Positions 58,535-64,000 of a stretch of DNA of 64,000 nt are shown in pieces. Position 1 is the stretch's first letter; each line of letters opens with the position of its first letter. Below the pieces are notes generated by a model. It did no database searches, was not told the origin of the DNA, and saw nothing but the letters and a program-made list of their open reading frames with translations. Made by a program: the position numbers and the translations under genes. Source of the stretch: Lepidurus packardi (Eukaryota; Arthropoda; Branchiopoda; Notostraca; Triopsidae); contig JAKZAN010000131.1 in NCBI GenBank assembly GCA_023053545.1, positions 23,696 to 87,695 on the forward strand, read 5' to 3'.

Positions 58535-60794
58535 ATGTCCAGACGCCGCAGTCCCAAGCCCAGAAACGATAAAACTAATAGCCTCGCACCCTATCTCCAG
58601 ACCCTTGAATATAAAGCCCCCACCCGTCCCCTTCGAAGCATCTAAGTCCGCAGCCCTCCACCCACTGAAACCCTTCAAGTCACACGCAATCTATCCCCTT
58701 TCCGTTGGACCAACAAAGAATTTATCCTCCCTTATGTATACTTCCCGCCTAAGCTCTATCTCTCAATTCTGTTCTTTTAGATGTGCATAGCTTCGATAAA
58801 GATCTCAGCAGCCGAGCATCTACGAAAATCCAACTGAGGTTGCGCCTCTCCTTAGCACTCGCGAGCCTATCCACACTCTCTCGATCCACACTGATCGTTA
58901 GAGCCACTCAAAATACCTAGACACGAGCATTACTACTCTTCAGCAACCACCCATACCAAGAGCTACTACCCGCAACTTTCGACTCAAAGAAAGACGAAAC
59001 TTAACCAGCAGTGTAACGATAGAGGATAGAAAATTTATCTTCCGATCAGGTGATGAGCTGGTCAAGCGGACGTTGCTGGGTCTGGGCTGGTCGGAAGCCA
59101 AGAACAAAAGTGACAGCAACTTTGTCCTCAAATGGGTGGCTATTGACACCCCAACTGACTATATGAGCCTCAAATAAGGACAATTCTACAACCACATAAG
59201 ACACTCTGACCAAATTACTAATAAAGGCAAACTAACTCTAAACCTCCGTAAAAATGGGAATTGCGACTACTACCCGCGTTCTTACGACTTGACGTCACAT
59301 TACTATGAGTTCGTACAGGATTTCACGAACTCAGCTATTTTGGGGTTGCTGAAGAGATACATCGACTACTTTAAGATTAGATGTTTTGAACTCTACGAGC
59401 AGCCGTTAAGAACCAAACTGTCTTCTTTTTTGAAGAGTCGTCAGTTAATCGCTGAGACCCAACAACAAGATGTCATGGTGAATATCAGGATCACTGTCCA
59501 ACTGTGTCTCTACTTGGAGAAGCTCCGAAGGAAAGAGAACATCCATTGGGATACCAGAGATAGCAATGATGAGGAGTTGGAAGAAATCAACCTCGATGAA
59601 AAAGCTATTGAAGATCTGCGGAACTTCAGTACTGAGCTGACTGCGATTGGGAAACCCTCGTCCAGATCTGAGACACCCAGCCCAGAACTGGTCTCGATGC
59701 TGGTGCAATACCATAGACTGTTCCTGGATAAGCATCGGTGGTACAGACACGATTCTTCCCGAAATATATGGATCGTGAAACCCACTTGTTCTTCCAAAGG
59801 ACAAGGCATAGAAATCATCAGTAAACTGGATCTGCAGATTACCAGGCTGAATAACAAAATTGCGCAAAAGTATATCGATAATTGTCTCATCGTCAGAGGC
59901 AATAACTCTGGCCACAGGGCTATTGAGGGCAAGAAGTTTGATATCCGCCAATGGGTGCTGGTCACCAGTAATCCCCAAAGAATCTATAGATTCACGGGTA
60001 GCTATCTGCGGTTCTGTAGCGAAACTTATAACATCGATGCTCTCAAACAGGCAAAGAGGCACCTGACCAACTACTATGTCAATCGCGGCCACTTCGAAAA
60101 CGATGACGATGCCCAATCCGTCCTCAGCTCCGAACAACTACTGGACTACCTATAGAAGTAGAGGGGCATGAAGAGTATCAGGCAGCGCTATCACGTGGAG
60201 CTTGACCGCATCATCACAGAGACCATCAACAACGGTCATCTGGAATTCCAAAACAATTGTTTCTAGCTATTTGGGTTCGATCTCATGCTCGATGATGCTG
60301 CCAAGATGTGGCTGATTGAAGTCAATCTTACGCCAGCATGTGCAGAGAGGTCGGCCTGGCTCAACTCCATGCATGAGGAAATGGTCAACTCGCTTCTCGT
60401 GACAGTGCTGCCTCCCTCATACACCACTGCACTCCAACCTTTGATTGATGTCAGCAAGTACTCGTGGAAACTTATCTATGAAAAAAATATCAAGGAAGAA
60501 AGATACACGAGACTGAATCATATGCAATAATTGTTGAAGAACGGAGCAGTAGAAAACAGCCTCTTGCAGTAGGTCAAGAAGAAAGTGGTCGCACGCAGAA
60601 CTCTCGAAAGGCTTATAAAGGGCTACATCAACGCATATCCTGTGCTGGTCGCCCGAGAGATCCTCGGCAGTTACTCGGATCTCAACAACCAAGTCAACTT
60701 CGAAGCGACAGCGACACTGGTGAAAACATTGCAGCTTCCCTTCAACCGGGTGTCGAGACAAATCTTCTCGCTACTGAAGCAGTCAAATCTTTGA
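58535..60794 (+). CDS. TTLL3/8-type tubulin ligase (likely glycylase)
   Basis: A 734-residue protein after removal of a 55-nt intron (58736-58790) near the 5' end. It has the TTL ATP-grasp layout: WIVKPTCSSKGQGIEI (nucleotide loop), FDIRQWVLVTS, NCFELFGFDLML and WLIEVNLTPA with the metal-binding Glu and Asn. The N-terminal part contains SLKEGQFYNH and a TNKGKL segment typical of the glycine-adding TTLL3/TTLL8 branch. TAA 59175-59177 and TAG 60264-60266 fall on strongly conserved Glu. Such enzymes add glycine to tubulin tails in cilia. The mapping to glycylase, not glutamylase, is by N-terminal motifs only. The N-terminal 180 residues are Ser/Pro/Arg-rich and disordered. Confidence 0.85.
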
Positions 60795-60859
60795 CCTCTT
60801 GATTTTAGTATAAACTGTATTATCCAAAAACCAATCCATAATAATCTATATTTCCCCAC

Positions 60860-61429
60860 ATGTCACTTTTCGAGTCGTTTTCGCTGATGCTCGGCAAACA
60901 AGGCCTAGAAGCATACTTGGAGGAGAAGGCCAAAGAGTACTCTGCCATCAGGTACGAACAGACCCGTCTGCCTGACCAGAAGGTGTCGGCTCTTCAGATG
61001 AAGTTCGTGCCTTTTCTTCTGCAGGTCTACGAGGAGTTTCCCATCGTTGTCACCGACGCAAAATACCTATACCCCTGTAGATGCAATCTCCACGACCAAT
61101 AGGACAAGTTGAAGCTCGAAAAAGGCATTATAATTAAACTTCAAGGGTGGAGCTACGATTTCAGCAAGATGGAGATAGTCATTTAGAGATTCCAAGTCAT
61201 GGGAGGGGACTCCTCTTCATTGCTCCGAAACTTGAAGAAATACAATACATCGAGGTTGTACGACTTGCTCCAGGAAAGCAGCCGGACGGAGTGGTTCGTA
61301 AGCGTGAAGGGCAGTATCATGCTGCCGAACACTTAAAAGCTACTACTAACATCAAAGTCTCTGAAACCTTTGCACACGAGATAGGAGAGCAAGAACAGCA
61401 AAAAGATGCTGGTGAAGGTTGAGAGATGA
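60860..61429 (+). CDS. small protein with a possible OB-fold
   Basis: A 189-residue, intron-free protein. Residues 25-120 have a strand order (FVPFLLQVYE, FPIVVTDAKYLYPCRC, GIIIKLQGWSYD, KMEIVIERFQVMG) like a single OB-fold, including a TDA-x-Y step after a first strand, as in TPP1/Est3-type telomere proteins. The N-terminus is a helix. The C-terminal third is polar and basic. There is no catalytic motif. The OB-fold and any link to telomere or single-stranded nucleic acid binding are inference; RPA-like or other OB proteins are equally possible. It follows the TTLL gene by 65 bp on the same strand. Confidence 0.45.
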
Positions 61430-61706
61430 CGAGAGCGGAGAGGTTTGAGAGAATGCTTGATACTTTAATTGAAAATTATATTATGACTTGGGAGTGGTGT
61501 TGGGTAATCGGTAAGTGATAGTGGGTGCATAGCCATGACATCGTGACATATCTGACTTTATCAATTTATTTTGGAAACGGGCATTAACCAAATTCAAACC
61601 TGGTCGTGACCCCCCTTTTACCATCATTTAATTTAACTGTACTCGATACCCACTGATCTCCCCCTCTATAGTTTAATTTTTTACCATCGCACACCCCTCA
61701 CTCCCC

Positions 61707-64000
61707 ATGAGCAATAACAAAGACACCCTTTCTTCCGAGAAGGGCAAGTCCTGGACCAATAGGAAGAATGTCCCCGAATGACTAGTTTTTAGTACAAACT
61801 CCTGCACGCAACAGTCCTGATAAAGACACCCTCGAGATGCGTGGCAAGGTCACTCCCGGACGCACCTCCCTTATCGACAGGCGAAGCAGCAACAGATAAT
61901 TCATTATCGAGACCGACAATGAGTAAATCAGCAAAATCACGATTGAAGCCAAGCAAATCATCATGGAGCCCACTTCCCAACTCAAGGCAGTCTCTTATCT
62001 GCATAGTATCCTGTCCATCCGTCTGACACGCTTCAAGTTTCAAACCTTCTTCAAACTCACAACAAGGACCCGCATACATCAGTCCAGAACCTTTGCCGCA
62101 CGCATTGTCCAGATAGCCTTTGATACCAAACTGAAGCAACAAAAAATGCGGGCACTCCGTCTCATTCAATACCAATCAAAGAGAAAACTCAAACTTCAAA
62201 GATTACTGCCTACCCTTAATCTGCTGTGGAGAAACTGTCGATCTCGCAACCTGCAGATTGCCTTCAGAAAGATTCGCCTAAACCTGACCGAGTCTCGCAA
62301 GAAACTTAAAAGCACAACTCATTCTTCAACTGACATAAAAAAGGTATCCCGCGAGGTCTCAGAGGAGCATGTTAGGCTTAAGAGTTCTAGCAGCACATCT
62401 AAACTCTCATCAAGGAACCAATCTGCAGTAGATGATAACAAACCAGTATTCGCTGATGTAGAAGCCATCGTCCGTGAAATCGAGTAGTTGAAGATAATGT
62501 CCCTAAGTCAAGAAGCTAGGACTCAGCTGATAAGCATGCAGCGCTTCGACAGGTTTATATATGGTCAGTAGTCGATCAAAAACCTTAAAACTCCCATAGA
62601 ACAGGAGCTGCGCAGACTCGAAAAGATCAAGAACGCTAACAAGTCGATGCGAAACACATACTACGACACAGAAATTGCAATCACTTGTCTATACAACCAC
62701 ATCAAAACCATACAGGAGATGGGAGTTGAGCTAAAGGAAATGGGGGTCTTGAAGAGTGAGAAGTAAACAATGGAGAAACGAATAATAGATCTCAACATGC
62801 AGCACCGGACCCAAATCAAAGAGTTGACCAACAACGCCAGAAACAAACCTGAAGAAGATCCCAGACTCAAGATTCTGGATACTGAAATAAAGGAGTTCAA
62901 GAAATTGAACCAGGTCCTGATACCTTTGCTGAAAGATGAGAACAACTTCGAACGAGCAAGGAAACTTCTAGACATACAGATCAAAAGACACAGTACTGAC
63001 ATGAATAAGGAGCTGGCTTTAGAGCGCAAGTAGTTGTTGGAAGTCATCCAGAGCCTGATGCTTGCCAACTTGACCAAAAAAGATCAAACTATCACTCAGA
63101 AGGTCGGACCCAACATAGACCTAAAAAGTATTGACGCCTAGATCAAGATCCTCCTAGAATCCCATAACACTCTTTAAAAGAATATCAGCCACCTGTAAAA
63201 GCATAAGAAAAGATTTGAAGCAAGGGTCGACGAAGTAGGTATTCTGGAACACAAAGAGATCTATGCTACTTTAATCAACGCCAATAACTACATCCAGTCA
63301 TTATACACTGAAATAAGAGGAAAGAACACCGAACTCAACGATCTTAACAGGAAGATCGGGGAGATGGAGAAGGAGTTGCAGCGAACCGACCGTCGTAAAG
63401 AAGAGTCGGAAGAAAGGGGCAATACCTTCATCTCTAAACTCAAGATTGACTTGTAAAACGAGAGAAGTCGATCAAAGGATCTAGAGAAGAAGGTCACGTA
63501 AATGGCGAAGGGTGCCAAGACTGACAGAGACACTCGATCATCTACTGACGAAGAGAAGAGTTACATCCGATAATGGGAAGGGACTCTCACATCGGTCTGG
63601 AACAAAATCTAGAAGACGGATAAGACTTGGAGCTCTGATCTCATGCGACACAGAAAAACGATATCTCTCAAAAAGAGCGACAAGAACTTCAACATCTTCA
63701 ATACTACGCAGAACATCCTAGATGTCTTGAGCAAGAGGGAAAAGTAACTGGAAAAAACCAAGCAAGACCTTGAAGCAGTCATGACCGAGAAGTAGTCACT
63801 AGTCAGTACTTACGACACTAAGAATAACGAGTTCGAAGAGAAGCTAAAGTAAGAGAAAACAAAGGTTAAGACCTTATCCTAGTAGATTTTAATTTTGAAA
63901 AAGTAAATCCAATAAAAGGACATCAAAGAGAAGCATGAGTCATCTATGCTTGAAATAGCCGAATTGAATAAGGTTGCTTCGAGTCTATCATAGGTCATCA
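61707..64000 (+). CDS. long coiled-coil protein, 3' end outside window
   Basis: A frame that opens near 61707 and stays open to the window end (more than 740 codons). The first intron is uncertain: 61748-61814 (67 nt) fits the frame but has an unusual GTCCTG donor, so an alternative start at a downstream ATG (near 61847) is possible. Residues about 80-200 are basic and repeated, rich in Leu-Gln-Arg helices resembling IQ-like segments; after that the protein is coiled coil with many Lys and Glu, dense in TAA/TAG codons. No motor domain precedes it. A ciliary, basal-body or cortical role is likely from composition only. Confidence 0.65.

Noticed and set aside
59445-60137. 230-codon open frame on the minus strand
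   Set aside because: Antisense shadow of the TTLL gene, whose motifs are unmistakable on the plus strand.

Overview
The window is nuclear DNA of a ciliate, most probably a peritrich (the Vorticella, Carchesium, Epistylis group). Nearly every gene is full of in-frame TAA and TAG codons and ends at TGA. At conserved family positions these codons stand where glutamate is expected, not glutamine: Rab11 WLKELRD (743-745), kinesin switch II DLxGSE (28813-28815), TTLL FELFGFD (60264-60266) and LxEGQ (59175-59177), Myb WSEL (19268-19270), and an acidic DnaJC25 position (42261-42263). Conserved glutamines, such as Rab WDTAGQE and kinesin GQTGSGKT, use CAA or CAG. This is the UAR=Glu, UGA=stop code described from peritrichs (translation table 30). 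All proteins here were read that way. For the named genes, intron lengths and reading frames add up to whole codon numbers, with one start and one TGA each. The largest single frame covers 3,018 codons.

The genome is compact. About 40 genes lie on both strands, usually 40-250 bp apart. Introns are GT-AG, mostly start GTA and are 28-70 nt long; one outlier is 392 nt. There is one tRNA (Lys, UUU). I saw no CRISPR, transposon or rRNA.

Layout. 0-8 kb: a possible 3' gene end, Rab11, a secreted LRR protein, a DOMON-cytochrome b561-b5-reductase fusion, and an SLC33-like transporter. 8-16.6 kb: a DEG15/TYSND1-like peroxisomal protease with a PTS1-like tail, an L7Ae/Rpp38-like protein, a TLDc protein, a PH protein, an MGC-start lipid-anchored candidate, a coiled-coil protein, a hypothetical, a BAH-PHD reader and a small membrane protein. 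16.6-18.1 kb: the least coding stretch. 18.1-28 kb: a three-repeat Myb factor, an 976-residue LRR protein, a beta-propeller protein, an unrecognised 853-residue protein and a 74-residue membrane protein. 28-32 kb: a kinesin-alpha/beta-hydrolase-transglutaminase-like fusion and an SF-assemblin-like protein. 32-42.5 kb: a 1,407-residue propeller/solenoid-like protein, a tail-anchored coiled coil, a catalytically dead-looking otubain-like protein, a helical protein, a membrane protein, tRNA-Lys and a DnaJC25-like chaperone. 42.5-51.6 kb: one 3,018-residue degenerate dynein-motor-like protein. 51.7-64 kb: a divergent actin-related protein, a hypothetical, a beta-trefoil lectin, an ODA-docking-like coiled coil, another coiled coil, a TTLL3/8-type tubulin ligase, a possible OB-fold protein, and a long coiled coil running off the end.

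Many genes fit a ciliated cell with a strong cytoskeleton: kinesin, dynein-like, ARP, TTLL, SF-assemblin-like and axonemal-like coiled coils. There is no operon logic; neighbours look functionally unrelated.
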